64,000 bases of DNA, taken from the NCBI RefSeq assembly GCF_036323735.1, contig NC_086020.1, positions 84,941,710 to 85,005,709 of the forward strand. The letters run 5' to 3'. The position numbers and the translations under genes are program-made. Under the pieces are notes generated by a model. The model was given only the letters and a program-made list of their open reading frames with translations, ran no database searches and was not told where the DNA came from. The stretch is from Rattus norvegicus (taxonomy: Eukaryota; Chordata; Mammalia; Rodentia; Muridae). This document shows positions 10,401 through 21,731 of this stretch, piece by piece. The first letter of the stretch is position 1. Each line of letters opens with the position of its first letter.

Positions 10401-11730
10401 GAACCTCTTCTTTGTTTTTGGGGTGGTGGTGGTAATATAACTAGTCAATGGCATAGTCTTATTTGTGATGGATAATGGTTCTACAGCAAGGCTGACTCTG
10501 TAGCTCCTAGTGGCTACGGCTGTGAGATCTCCTGCATGGTCTACCATGAAATCTCATAACTGAGTTCTATTGTTGTCCCTTCCAGGTAAATATTGGCCAG
10601 GAGGAAGGCTCCTGTTTGGAAAGAGCAGAGCAGGAATATTCTACTCTGTTTTGGATAAAGAAGAGATGTGACTGACTCTCTAGTAGTGCTCCATTCTTGA
10701 CCATGACACCCCCAAATCTCAGGAGATTTTCACAGCTTCCAGTGATGAAAGTTATAAGATCAGTTGAACATTCTGAATCTATTGGCTTATACACTTGGAA
10801 TTTTACACCCATTAAATTTAGATTTATCTTTTAGTCTCTAGATGTACTTGTTATTTTGGAGGCTTACACCATGTGCTATCCTAGGTCTTGTCCTGGAAGC
10901 TTCTAGCCTCTGTACCATCTTATCTAGACCTAGAATGTTTTCTGCCTCTGAGACTTAATGCCTGAATAAGCTCATCCCTTCCTAGTTCTTTCTGATCTCT
11001 GGCTGGATGATTCAGTTCAACTATTTTGGCCCAAAACTCCTCTCCACACTAACTGGTTTAATCTGATTTCTTTCTCTCTCAGCCTCTGACTTTTCACTCT
11101 GCTTAGCCTCATACTAACTTTGGCGATACATTTTAATCTTCTGTCTCCTCCTCATTCTCTGGCTTATTCTGTCCTCACCCATGTTTAGCTGGTTCCCCCT
11201 CTGCGACCTGTCTCTGTATGTCCCAGTAAAGCTGCCTCCTCCTCTGTCTCTGCAATGCCCATTAAGGAACTTTCCATTCCTCCTTCCTCCTGTGAAACTT
11301 GGGCATATCCTAGTCTGTCAAATCTCTCATTCATCACTTTGTCTGCCACTCAATTAGACATCACTTTCAAACATGGATGCTTCCTTCTACAAACTAACAT
11401 TGTTTAGTATTGGAAGTACATGCTAAGGGCTGAGCTACACCACAACTAAAAACAGTTTTTTTTCCAGTAAATAACACAATCTTGGGATCCACTATGATCA
11501 AATATCCTGCAATAGTTAAATGTCATAATTTGAATGCTAAAATAATAAACAATCTAGAATGCCTCAGAAATGATATATAGCTCATAAATCCTTACTTATG
11601 GTAATGCGACAACTACTTGGCAATAGAATGCTCTGGACATGGAAATGCTATGCAGATATTATCATTTAATGATTACCCTTGGACTTGAGGCTAATGATTT
11701 CTTGAAGCTAATGACCAGCCATCATCACTC
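10401..11730. other. Intergenic; pyrimidine-biased, possibly an unassigned murid repeat
   Basis: From about 10890 to 11400 the plus strand is C/T-rich in a manner seen in several murid dispersed repeats, but I cannot assign it. There is no coding signal; the minus-strand frames at 10260-10547 and 10567-10812 have no domain signature. Confidence 0.4.
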
Positions 11731-11803
11731 TTCCAGGCAGTTCAAAGGTCACTCCCTCAGACAGTTCAAAGGTCACTCCTCCAGACAGTTCAAAGGTTAC
11801 CCC
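11731..11803 (+). repeat. Three-copy tandem repeat of about 24 bp with AGGTCA-like cores
   Basis: Three adjacent units share the core 'cagttcaaaggt'. Units 1 and 2 continue as 'cactcc' and unit 3 as 'tacccc'. The core repeats at 11738, 11762 and 11786, a 24-bp period. Two units carry an AAAGGTCA sequence, a nuclear-receptor half-site-like string. Confidence 0.8.
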
Positions 11804-13640
11804 AATTGAATATTTATAGTCTTATTTTTTAGATTCTAGGTATTCTAATTTTAAGCATGGGTAATATGGCCTTCAAAAGTTTGCCCATGTAAAACTATAC
11901 CTCTTCTGAGTGAGACAAGACAGGTTGTCAGAAAGCTATATGAAAGTCAGAGACCCTCCCCACTGCATAAATTGACTTTGATAATCAGTGAGATGACAGA
12001 TATTTTGGACAGATGGTATCATACTGGAGACAAATCCAAATGGGTAAGGTAGGGAGAGTTACACGCTGTAAATGGTCTGCCTAGGAAATGTGTATAGAGT
12101 CTGTTTTTATGCATCTCATTAGCATTAGAAATGTATTTTTATCTCCACCACCACCACCATCATCATAATCTGCATCCTCATAACTCTAGACTTATCAGAA
12201 AACTTCATGCCATAACATTTATGTCCCAGGAAGAATCACAATGGTGAGCTCCAAGGAGCTTATGCAAGTTCACAGCAACATGGCCAACTGATTCACTGCC
12301 TTCTTGACATACAAATGAGCGTCCCTTTTTTGACATATTAGACCTCCCTCACACACCTTTTCAGTATTAAAAAATGCTCACTTTTAAGATGTGATGTTAA
12401 CATTTGGATTTGTGGCTGTGACATCTGGAGCTATTTAATCTCTTTTTGGCCGAGCATCAGAAGTTGGTGATTTCATCTCATCTTGTAAATCATATTCAAA
12501 TCAATGATGCAGACATAGGTTTCCTCTTATTCTGTACTGTGTTTGTTTCTATCTTAAATATCATTGAATCAGCTAGCAGGCTACAGAGCACTGGCAGCAT
12601 GCTTATTTTTTTTAAGTGACTGAAGGTTCCTTTCATTTTCCTTACAATGTTTCTGGGGAAAAGAAAGCCATTGTAACTCTTTCTGTGTTTGAGAATGCTA
12701 TGAACCTCTGAAACAGAGCATGTTAGCTTCTCTTGGCTAAACCCTCCATTGGTTTAGGAATATAAATATGAGGTTGATATGTGGCAGGGTGGAGTGTGCA
12801 TTTGGGAATAGGAAGGGAGAAAGTCTGGTAGGCAGATTGAACTTGGCTCTTGGTTGCTCAGTGAACAAGCCCAAGCCTCTGAGCCCCAGGGAATGTCCTG
12901 AGAGGGCAGGCAGGCAGAAAATGGCACAGGACCCCAGGCAGTAGCTACAAATGAACCACGACCTTGTGTGACTGAAGATGAATGACAGCCAACCCTTCCA
13001 CTTGGACAAGAGATGCTTCTAAGTCTTCCTTCACTTGAAATGGCACATACTGGCTTTAGGAACACTGTCCAGGTCTGACTATTGATCTAAAAGATCAGTG
13101 TCTTCATAAACTTGGTAGAATATTCATCACTAATGTTCAGAAAAAGCAAATTTCTAAACTGAAACCTCATACTTGCATCTCAAGGTGTGAGGTTGTCAGT
13201 AATGCTCTCTGGGATGAAGCAACTGTGGGTCTGACATGCTTTGTATACTGCCATTAGTCCACTGGTGAGCCAAACTACTGAGTTTGCAAAGCCATAAGCT
13301 TGTCTCATCTCTGTGACTCTCCTCATGAAAAGGACTGCACCTGCTGATCCAGGTCACTGTGGCAGTGTCTAAAAATCCTGTAACCAGAAGTAACCCTCAG
13401 TTTCCCCATCTGTAAAATTGAGAGAAGAATGAAGATAGAACTGAGTGTAACAAACCCTCAACCCTATTGTTAGCACAAAGAACATCACTGCTAAGAGTAG
13501 GGACAACCAGAATGAGTGGCAGCAGCATGATACATGATGGCCAAATGTATGGGGACAAATTCATGGCCTCTTATTCTTTAGTCATAAATTGTTAGACATA
13601 CATGCTCATATGTGTTTAGGTATAACCTTTGGAAAGAATG
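11804..13640. other. Intergenic, no gene recognised
   Basis: Unique-looking sequence with a short CCA/CAT trinucleotide run near 12146-12168. The minus-strand frames near 12737-13065 have no recognisable domain. Confidence 0.55.
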
Positions 13641-13710
13641 ATGTCTGTGTCTCTGTGTCTCTATGTCCCCATCTCTCTCTCTGTTTCTTCTGTTTCTGTC
13701 TGTCTGTGTC

Positions 13711-13713
<3 letters not shown>

Positions 13714-13764
<51 letters not shown>
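13714..13764 (+). repeat. (TC)n microsatellite
   Basis: About 25 TC units, preceded from about 13640 by an imperfect TCTG/TTTC lead-in. Confidence 0.95.
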
Positions 13765-13767
<3 letters not shown>

Positions 13768-13929
13768 GCAGCAATTGATTGCCCATGGCTCCTCTTCTAG
13801 GGGTGATAATTATAATTAAACAATAAGAGATCAAGAATTTGAGAAGGAATAGGAGGGATATGGAAGAAAATGGATGGAGGAGAATAATTTAAATACAGTA
13901 TTCATGTAAGAAATTCTCAAAAAAAAATC

Positions 13930-14400
13930 AGAGTGGGAACAATCTGCATTCCCATCAACAAGTCAGAGGAGCCAAAAAGGATGCGTCCATCCTGTGGAAT
14001 ATTATTAAATATTTTATTAAGGGATAAAATATATGCTAAACAGGGGTGAACCTTAAAGAAATTGTGCTAAGTTAAGGAAGTCAGACACTGTACAATCACA
14101 CATAAATGGTGACATGCAGACAAGGTAAAATGGAAGAACAGGTGCTAAGAGTTGGAGAGGAAATAGGGAGCCTTGTGCTTGGTGACACAAAGTCTCTGAG
14201 ATGATGAAAGATTGCAGAAATTGATGGCATATGGTTTTGCAATATTATGAATATACTTAATGACACTGATTTGTTAGACAGTGGAAATGCCAAATGTTGC
14301 AGTACATGTAACATGTGTATACACAACATATACATACACATATACATACACACACTGTGTGATGTATGTGTGCCACAATAAAAATAATTTTATCGTGAGA
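13930..14400 (+). mobile_element. Ancient L1M-type 3' end relic, plus
   Basis: 'attcccatcaacaagtcaga', 'gtggaatattatta', 'gggtgaaccttaaagaaatt', 'aagtcagacactgtacaat' and 'gcaatattatgaatatactt' follow the order of mammalian L1M ORF2-end and 3' UTR sequence. All frames are broken. The end near 14360-14400 is A-rich. Confidence 0.65.
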
Positions 14401-14610
14401 GAGAAGAGGCTGGAATGGATGAATTCAGGCCACTGCATCTGCTCATAAACAATCACAGTTGATGACACCTCCATTGTGGGTAGCACACAGTCAGATCTTT
14501 GAGTCCTCCCCCATAGGAACCAGTGTGTGCCCAGCCAACAGAAAAATCAGGAGATAAGCAGACATTAGCACTCTTTCCCATTCCATTTTATCCAGACCGT
14601 TTGTTTAGAC

Positions 14611-14733
14611 AAAGTTTGTGTATCTATGGCTGTCCTGGAACTCGCTCTATAGACCAAGCTGACCTCAAACGCAGGGACCCAGGTGACTCTTACTCCTGAG
14701 TGCTGGGATTAATGCTATGTGCCAGCATGCCCA
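14611..14733 (-). mobile_element. B1 SINE, minus
   Basis: 'ggctgtcctggaactcgctc', 'agaccaagctgacctcaaa' and 'gagtgctgggattaatgc' are the reverse complement of the 7SL-derived B1 element, moderately diverged. Confidence 0.85.
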
Positions 14734-14940
14734 GATGCATGTCCTTCCAAGATGTACAGGTACATTGAACACACGAATATGCCATGGTTATTGAAAATAT
14801 AGTTGGGAAAACTCAAGGCCTTTAAAAGAGGTTGTCGTTCAAAGGAAGTATTTTGAAATACATCTCGAGGATCAAACTTGGAGAAAAGGAAAAGGAAAAA
14901 ATTCTCCCTTACTCTTCATTCCCCCTCCCTTTCTCCCTTT

Positions 14941-14989
14941 CTCCCTCTCCCTTTCCTTCCTTCCTTCCTTCCTTCCTTCCTTCCTTCCT

Positions 14990-15030
<41 letters not shown>

Positions 15031-15047
15031 TCTTTCTTTCTTCTTTC
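14941..15047 (+). repeat. (CCTT)n-(CTTT)n composite microsatellite
   Basis: A CCTT array (about 14953-14990) passes directly into a CTTT array (about 14991-15047), giving a pure pyrimidine strand of roughly 100 bp. The overlapping Ser/Phe/Leu-rich and Lys/Glu-rich frames are artefacts of the array. Confidence 0.93.
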
Positions 15048-16394
15048 TGTGGCTGCAGGAGATCAGGGAATAGACATTACTTGTAGCTAAATAGTTATTC
15101 ATCTCTAGCAGATACAAAGTGAACAAGTTCTGACTGGGGAGGGCATGTCTCCAAGTATTAGAGAAGGACACGTTTCCCTGGGTGAGACTCTCCCGTGGGC
15201 CAGGTGAACCCTCTGAGAAGTTGTGTCTAGGGCCCAGGGAAGCTGCTGGGCATGGGTGAGAGTTCAGGTAGGATCGAACCTAGCTCATGTGGAAAGCTTC
15301 ACCTAGCAGCATGCTTCTGTCCCTATACTCTGCTTCTATTAGAGTCCAGGTTTCTCGCTCTACCATTCACACAACTTGCACCCAAATCCACTTGTGTGAC
15401 TTGGAGGTGAGCAAGTCAGATGAAGACTGAGTGCTGCCACTTCTGAAGGATTCCCAAAGGGACCAAGCACGACCTCTGTCTCCCTGTTTTCACAGGAAGA
15501 GAATGAATGGTTGTCTTGTGAAATAAATCCAGTGTGTTCCCTTTGTGTTTTTAATTGTATCAGAGAAAGCCACACTAAAACAAAGCAAAGAGGGTAAAGA
15601 AGAGGCTTCCTGGACAGGCAGCATTGGATTCATAGAACCTAGCCTTCTAGTGACCAAGGTTAGGCAGGAGCTGGTGGTCATGTCCTGATTGGCTCCAGAA
15701 CTTTATTTGACCTGGGGCTATGAGGGTAAAAAGGAAAGATACATACAGGAAAGCCTGTGTTTTTGGGTGGAGAAGCTTCGGCATCCCAGAAACTCAGTGT
15801 GTTTATATACAATTGAACAGGGAGGAGGCATAGGTAGCATTATTAACAAGGAAACAGGCCTGGCTAGTCTTAATAGAAGGAGTGACTATAGGTGTCTTTG
15901 GGCCACAATCATCTAGGGAGGGAGAAAACCTTGGTAGGTGTTTCTGCACACACTACCAACATCCTCATGTCAACCACTCCCGCAGGCCCGAGGCACTGGG
16001 GTTCTTGACACAGCATCATCCATGCAAACAACACACATTCACTCAGAGCTCTCCTCACTCCCTGCATAGCTTCTGCCTCTGTGATCCAGCATACCTGAGC
16101 AGGCCAAGTCCATGCTGACAGACAGCAACAAGATCAGAAGTTTTGCACGTTTAATTAGATCTTTCCTTATTATACAGAGTATAAATTAATAAATCATGCC
16201 AAAGGACATCATTCTGAAGTCGTCTCCCTGAAGAACCACCAGTGGTTTTGATTTGCAGATATTTCTATTGAAATAAGAAAATAAAATCACTTATTTTGCA
16301 TCACTGCCATCATGGCCGATATGCGGCTTCATAAATTTCCTTTCACATTTTATGCTAAGAATTTTATTGGCAGATGCAGTGGGAGCTGGCACTA
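15048..16394. other. Intergenic, no gene recognised
   Basis: Unique-looking sequence. The frames at 15360-15681 (minus) and 15689-16118 (plus) have no recognisable domain. The sequence from about 16290 into the pseudogene could be decayed 5' UTR of the retrocopied mRNA, but that is not shown. Confidence 0.5.
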
Positions 16395-16725
16395 TGGTCT
16401 CCATAATCCTTTCTGTATCACAGATGGCTTCCGTCTGGAGAGCAACAAGATCATCTCTTCTGAATCATTCTTTGAGGAAAATGAGTTAGCAAGAAGGAAA
16501 GCCTGATCCTGTGGAAGCAAGCCCTTAAGAAGTCAAAGCTGCCTGTTGGTTGTTTTGACTCACTGAACGACTCACCCGAGGAGAGATACCCACTGCAGAA
16601 GTTTCCAGATGATGTTAATCCGGTTACCAAAGGAAAAGGTGGACCCAGAGGCCCAGAGGCCCAGAGGCCCAGAGCCTACACGATACGGAGACTGGGAACA
16701 GAAAGGACGCTGTATTGACTTTTAA
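16395..16725 (+). pseudogene. Sdhaf4-ps: Processed pseudogene of Sdhaf4 (succinate dehydrogenase assembly factor 4)
   Basis: Sdhaf4 is a small mitochondrial chaperone that binds flavinylated SDHA during complex II assembly. Read in pieces, this block gives WRATRSSLLNHSLRK (from about 16435), then KQALKKSKLPVG (from 16515), FPDDVNPVTKGKGGPRGPE and finally TRYGDWEQKGRCIDF before TAA at 16723-16725. These match the presequence, middle and invariant C-terminus of the SDHAF4 family in order and without introns, so it is a retrocopy. Breaks: an in-frame TAG at 16487-16489, a 1-nt insertion near 16511-16514, and two extra copies of an 8-bp unit (16 bp) at 16651-16674 that shift the frame just before the conserved end. 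The likely ATG is near 16424 or slightly upstream. No clean A-tail or target duplication was found, consistent with age. It cannot encode the protein. Confidence 0.88.
16643..16674 (+). repeat. 8-bp tandem repeat (GCCCAGAG) inside the Sdhaf4 pseudogene
   Basis: One ACCCAGAG and three GCCCAGAG units stand head to tail. The parent codons for GPRGPEP need only one ACCCAGAG and one GCCCAGAG, so two units appear to have been added after or during retrocopying. Confidence 0.85.
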
Positions 16726-17067
16726 GTTACATAGTCTCAGGACTGCAGTTATTTCCTGAATTATTTACTTTACCTTGTTTTCTTTTTCTGTATCCATTAA
16801 GTCTTGTAACTTCCATCAGGGGTCTTAAAATGCATGTGATAGCTTCGAGGAGCAAAGGCTTCTCTAGATCAGGAACGTGGAAACACTTTTCCATTAGTGT
16901 GTTAACGTCAGCTTAAGGGTGTCGGGGCAGAGAGCCTGTGATAAGAGCTGCAAGCCTTTGCCATGGCCTTTTACTTACTTACATTTATTTATTTAATCAT
17001 TTGTTTATAAAATACACATGTAAATAAATACCTTTTGAAGATTTTATTTAGATTTATTATTTTATTT
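16726..17067. other. Intergenic, possible 3' UTR of the Sdhaf4 retrocopy, then AT-rich
   Basis: The first 80-100 bp after the pseudogene stop may be its 3' UTR. From about 16970 to 17067 the sequence is ATTT/TTTA-rich. No gene is visible. Confidence 0.45.
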
Positions 17068-17272
17068 TTATAAGTATGAGTGGTTTTTTCATCCTTTGTG
17101 TAAGTGTGTACTTTGGAGCCCATGAAGGCCAGAAGGGGCTATCATACTCCCCTGGAACTGGAATTGTGGGCAACTGTGAGTCACCGTCTGGTTCCTGGGA
17201 ACTGGATCCAGAACCTCTGTAAGAACAGCAAGTCTCAAAACCTCTGTGCCATCTCTCCGGCCCCCAAGAACT
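17068..17272 (-). mobile_element. B3 (B2-type) SINE, minus
   Basis: 'ttggagcccatgaaggccag', 'ggaactggaattgtgggca' and 'ctctgtgccatctctccggc' are the reverse complement of the tRNA-derived B3/B2 element. The head (tRNA-like end) lies at the right. Confidence 0.8.
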
Positions 17273-17289
17273 GGTATTGTTATTTTTAA

Positions 17290-17495
17290 CTATGTTTACT
17301 TGTATATGTCTGTATATATATACACGTGCACATGTGAGTGCTGTTGCCCTTACAGACCAGAAGAGGGCGTCAGATATTTCTGGGGCTGGAGTTACAGGCT
17401 GGTGTGGCACTGGGTTGCCAGCAGCCAAGCTCAGGTTCTCTGGAAAGCCTGTCTCTCTCTTAACCACAGAACTGTCTTCCCAGTCCCAATAAAGT
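17290..17495 (-). mobile_element. Second B3 (B2-type) SINE, minus
   Basis: 'accagaagagggcgtcagat', 'ggctggagttacaggctgg' and 'cttaaccacagaactgtctt' repeat the same element type immediately next to the preceding copy and in the same orientation. The two differ enough to be separate insertions. Confidence 0.75.
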
Positions 17496-17502
17496 GACTT
17501 TT

Positions 17503-17560
17503 ACACAATTGTTGCTATAACAACACAATTGTTAACGCAATTGTTGTTATATAATTGTGT
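17503..17560. repeat. Imperfect AT-rich inverted repeat (58 bp)
   Basis: The left arm 'acacaattgttgctataac' and the right arm 'gttgttatataattgtgt' are near-complementary around a centre with two CAATTG motifs and 'ttaac'. It sits at the junction between a SINE and the next dispersed repeat. Confidence 0.7.
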
Positions 17561-17564
17561 GCTG

Positions 17565-17915
17565 GTTAGTCTGAGTCCAGTTTACATAAGTTAGAGTCAT
17601 CTAGGAGGAAAGAACCTCAATTAATGAAATGCTTCTTCTATCAGACTGGCCTGTAGGCAAGTTTGTGGAGCACTTTCTTGATTAATGATCAATGTGGGAG
17701 GGGCCAGCCTACTGTGGCAGTGCCCCCATGGGGCAGGTGGTCCTGGATCATATACAAAAGCAAGCTGAATTAGCCATAGAGAGCAAGCCACTGAACAGCT
17801 TTCCTCTGCTTCAGTGCCTGACCCCCGGAACTGCTTTTACTTCTGCCTTGATTTCTCTTCATGGTAGACTTTTATATCTGTGTCATCTGCGAGATGGAAT
17901 AAACCCCCCCAAAAA
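17565..17915 (+). mobile_element. Dispersed murid repeat (…AATAAACCC… type), plus
   Basis: 'taagttagagtcatctagg', 'gaacctcaattaatgaaatg', 'ggcctgtaggcaagtttgtg' and 'gatggaataaacccc' are the sense-strand order of the murid repeat also seen reversed at 2881. Confidence 0.7.
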
Positions 17916-18986
17916 AGAATTTTTACTAATAATTTGAAGAATCACAAATATTTTATTAAGCTGACATAACATAGTACTCAGAAATAGAGGTGTTAAGTAA
18001 ATGTTCATTGAAAAGATGAGTTAGGTTTTGTGGTCTGTTTCCTTATCGGAAGGTACTGTGCTTGATTCTACTTTGGTGCTATGAACAGTGTTTGAGGGGC
18101 ATCATTATGTACTTCTTCTTATTCTTTATGGTCTCCTTATATAACCTCCAAAGACCAGAGTGACCAGGTGCATGGCTGTGCTATTTACTGACAGATTTCT
18201 CTTTGCAAGGGAATGACTTTGTGTTTCTATTGTGATGAAGGAGAGCGTTCTAGATCTTTAGACCTTGGCCAGAGCTACTAGGCTGGTTAATATATTTTTT
18301 CCCTAACACTTGTTAATTTAATAGGTGAAGAGAGTGTGACTTTAATCTGCAAATATCTCTCTTCAAATAATTATCAAGTAACTTTTGCCTCTCATCTCCA
18401 TTTAGTAAACCTTTTCCTTATGGCCTGGCAGAACCTAATTAGCTTTTTAAGTTTTCTCAATAAACCTCATCCCAGAACTTAGAGACCTTCAAACTGAATG
18501 TGCGGAACATCCCGTGCACTCTACTGGAAGGCCCCAGGTAGCTCTACTTGCAGGAACATGCTACCCTTGTGGGCAGCCCCCTTGTAGTGGTAGGAGTTTG
18601 GCAACACCTTATATTCAACATGAGATTCATTCATTTTCATTCTCAGCTCTAAGAAAGGATGTGGTGCAAGAGGATGTTGTAAGCTGACAGGCTGTCATTT
18701 AGCTGTCAGACTTCAGTTATAAGCTCTGATTGGCAGCCCCTGCTCTGGGTGCTTGATCTTACAAGGCTCGGGCACAAAGAGGAGATGCTGATCAATGTGC
18801 GATCTCACCAAAGTCTTGGCACACAGAAAGAAGGTCATAAATATTTTAGGGATGATGTGTTGTCTCTTTACTTGGTCTCTCTAGAAATTAGTATCAAATC
18901 TCCAGCACAGCAGAGGGCCAAAGACAACAATGATGTTGATGATGATGGTGATACCAATATTATTGACTTGATGCTAGATCTGTATT
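17916..18986. other. Intergenic, no gene recognised
   Basis: Unique-looking sequence with no domain or RNA signature. The frame at 18749-18991 is unrecognised. Confidence 0.55.
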
Positions 18987-19407
18987 TTTAAACTTTTTAT
19001 TGACAAATATTAATTGTACCTATTAATGGTATCCGACGTGATATTTCCCTATGCACAGCACGTATTGATCATGCCGTGCACCCCTTTACCATAAACCCAG
19101 CAACTCATAACCTCTAACAGTTGTGGCTATGGTCTTGAGTTGTTGCCTCTTTCAGGATTCTACAAATGGACCTGTACATATGGGGCCTGCCTTTCTGTAT
19201 CTGACCCTTGTACAAATTGTCATCCATTTCTATAGTGCTGTACATGGCAGGATTTCATCCTTGTGGCTGGACCAGAGTCCTATGTTTGTACCACATTTTC
19301 TTTAGTCATTCATGGGTCGCTGGACTTTGTGGTTGATTCCATGCATCTTGGTTATTGCAAATGGGCCACAATACACACGGCTGTGCAAGTGCCTCTGAAA
19401 ACATGCC
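18987..19407 (-). mobile_element. Ancient L1 3' end relic, minus
   Basis: 'actttttattgacaaatatt', 'gtaccacattttctttagtc' and 'gattccatgcatcttggtta' read as the reverse complement of an old mammalian L1 3' UTR and ORF2 end. The plus-strand frames here (19123-19305, 19263-19676) are shadows of it. Confidence 0.65.
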
Positions 19408-19927
19408 CAGAAGTAGGAAATGTTTGCTGTGTGGAAGACAGATGCTACAAGAAGGAGCTTGTGGGAAGGCAGGAAATGAAGGAGAAGGGGAGGGAGAAGA
19501 TGCAGAGGAGTCCTTGTAACAGGCATGGATGGAACTCAAGGCCTACTGCAGGAGTTAGTCTTAGCCAGGAGGAGAGAAGAACAGATCTGGTAAACAGGAG
19601 GGTTCGGGGTTTATGTTCCCTCATGGGAACAATGGCCTGGTATATTCTGACCTCTGTCAACAGTCAAACAGCCTAATGCTTGGAACAGGCATTTGTGCTG
19701 TTGTCCATAGACAGCCTAGAGTGCTCTACACGGCATCACAGGTAAAGTGTATACAGTGGAGGGAACTTAAGTCACAGAGTGGATAGAGAAAGCTTCAAGG
19801 CAAGGGACTATGCACTATCTTCTGCCCCTGCAAGCATGCTTTATTTCCTGGACATCCCCACCCACATAGCAAAGATTGCTGCCCCCACATGGTTTCTTTC
19901 CTTGTGTTGCTTTTAAGTTGATAGGGT
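19408..19927. other. Intergenic, no gene recognised
   Basis: Purine-rich around 19440-19510, otherwise unremarkable. Confidence 0.5.
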
Positions 19928-19944
19928 GGTGTGTGTGTGTGTGC

Positions 19945-19991
<47 letters not shown>
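19928..19991 (+). repeat. (GT)n microsatellite
   Basis: About 32 GT units with a single 'gcgtat' interruption near 19942. Confidence 0.95.
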
Positions 19992-20687
19992 TTTGTTTTA
20001 AAGGGAACAGAAAAAGGGTCTAAGCTGATGTGAACACTGTGGCATGATGGGTAATTTCTGTGGTTCTACTCACTAAGTTCCAGTAGTGTCCCTTTCAGTT
20101 ATGACAATGAAGTATGCCTCCTGGCCCCAATTTTTGTCCATGGTCTGCAAAGCTCTCTCCTGGTCCTAATTCGAAGCAAGCATGATAGAGAAGGTCATTT
20201 ATTTTTCTTTACAAGTACACTAATAAAATATGAACTAGAATTTTGCTACCTAAAGGTAGTTGGTCCATCACACTAGTCAAACAGTTGCATAATAGAGGAA
20301 CCAGCTGCTGTGAATGCTAACTTCCAGATAAGACCATTTGATATGGAACGAATCTCTGCCATCTTTTATTTCTCCCAGAAAACTGCCCATGTAAGTATTC
20401 TCTGCCCCAACTCATGGCTCAGATCCATGGTCATATTCTCTGTTCCATATCATGGGTGATGAGCTCTTAGCTTGTAAATTAAATATCTTCCTACTTGCAT
20501 TGTCTAAGTTATATAAATATTAAAATAATTACAATTAATAATGAACAACTTTTACTTATCTAACAGGAAAAATAGAGAGCCCACTTATCTAATTTCTCAT
20601 GGATTCTCCTGCTATACTAGGAATCTCAAACAATTTACCTGTGAAAATAACTATCCATTCACTTTTTAATCTGTGTCAGTTATTCTG

Positions 20688-20689
<2 letters not shown>
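19992..20689. other. Intergenic, no gene recognised
   Basis: AT-rich unique-looking sequence. Confidence 0.55.

Positions 20690-20755
<66 letters not shown>
20690..20755 (+). repeat. (TC)n microsatellite with C-run end
   Basis: About 33 TC units followed by a short C-run (to about 20762). The Ser/Leu and Arg/Glu repeat frames across it are artefacts. Confidence 0.95.
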
Positions 20756-20757
<2 letters not shown>

Positions 20758-20762
20758 CCCCC

Positions 20763-21344
20763 TTCCAGGACTATCCCTGTTTGGCTCTTGCTCCTACAAT
20801 CCTGCCCCTTTCTCCTGGCTCTGGAATTGAACTTCATTTTTCTTTGAGGCTCTAACCATGACCCAGAATAGACTAAGTATTCAATTATCCATTTGTTAAC
20901 TTCTTCCAAACTGATCTAAAAGTTCATTGGAAGTGGAGACTGGCACCACCTTGTCTGTAGCTAAAGTTCTAAACATTACCCAGCCTGTGTTTATTGGCAG
21001 AAAGTCAGAGGTGGTGATAATTGAAACTGAGTTGCAAACAGACAATATCTACATGAACAATATCTGGTTTCTAGAGAATCTCATAAAGTGAACTACTAAC
21101 GAAGATAATTAAATGAAAGGAGAATGCAAACAAATCATATCAGTAATGGCAAAGGAGTGGGAGCCGTAAGGTAGAAAGGTTGGGAAAGTTCAAAGGGGCT
21201 TCCAGGACCAAATTCATGATAGCTTGGAATATTTCCCAGATGGATTGAAAGGGTCCTGCCTAGTTTAACGCCACCTCTGTAGTCCTGCCAGCGGTTGGTA
21301 CAGCACAGCTTCAGGGAGGAACCAATGTAATTTGAAAGTCCACT
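20763..21344. other. Intergenic, no gene recognised
   Basis: No supported feature. Confidence 0.55.
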
Positions 21345-21731
21345 GCCCTAGTGGGCATTGACTGTCAACTCAATACTGCCCAGAGTCATCTCAGAAGGGG
21401 GTCTCAGCTAAGTAACTGTCTTTGGCAGGTTGGTCTGTGAGTGTCTCTGTAAGGTATTGTCTTTATCGCTGACTGATAAGGGAGGGCCCAGCCCATGTGA
21501 GCAGTTAGTCCTGGGCTATATAAGTGAATGTATAACTAAGTGTATGTATAACTAACCACGATCCCCTAGTGAACCAACAAGCAGTGTTCCTCCATGGTTT
21601 GTGCTCCAGGTGCCACCTGAGTTTTCCTTCAGCAACAGTCGGTGACTTGGAAGTCTAAACCACATAAACCCTCTCCCCCTCTAAGTAGCTTTGGATCGGT
21701 GTTTTATCAGAGCAGCAGGAGAAAGACTAGA
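21345..21731 (+). mobile_element. Dispersed murid repeat, plus
   Basis: 'ctgtcaactcaatactgccc', 'agggagggcccagcccatg', 'agcagtgttcctccatgg', 'cataaaccctctccccctc' and 'ttatcagagcagcaggagaa' follow the same repeat in sense order. A small internal duplication (tgtataactaagtgtatgta) is present at about 21529-21548. Confidence 0.65.

Noticed and set aside
16312..16506. A 64-codon frame starting MADMRLHK, considered as a separate small gene
   Set aside because: Its second half overlaps the Sdhaf4 pseudogene in a different phase. The first half matches nothing I recognise and is best left as flank or decayed 5' UTR.
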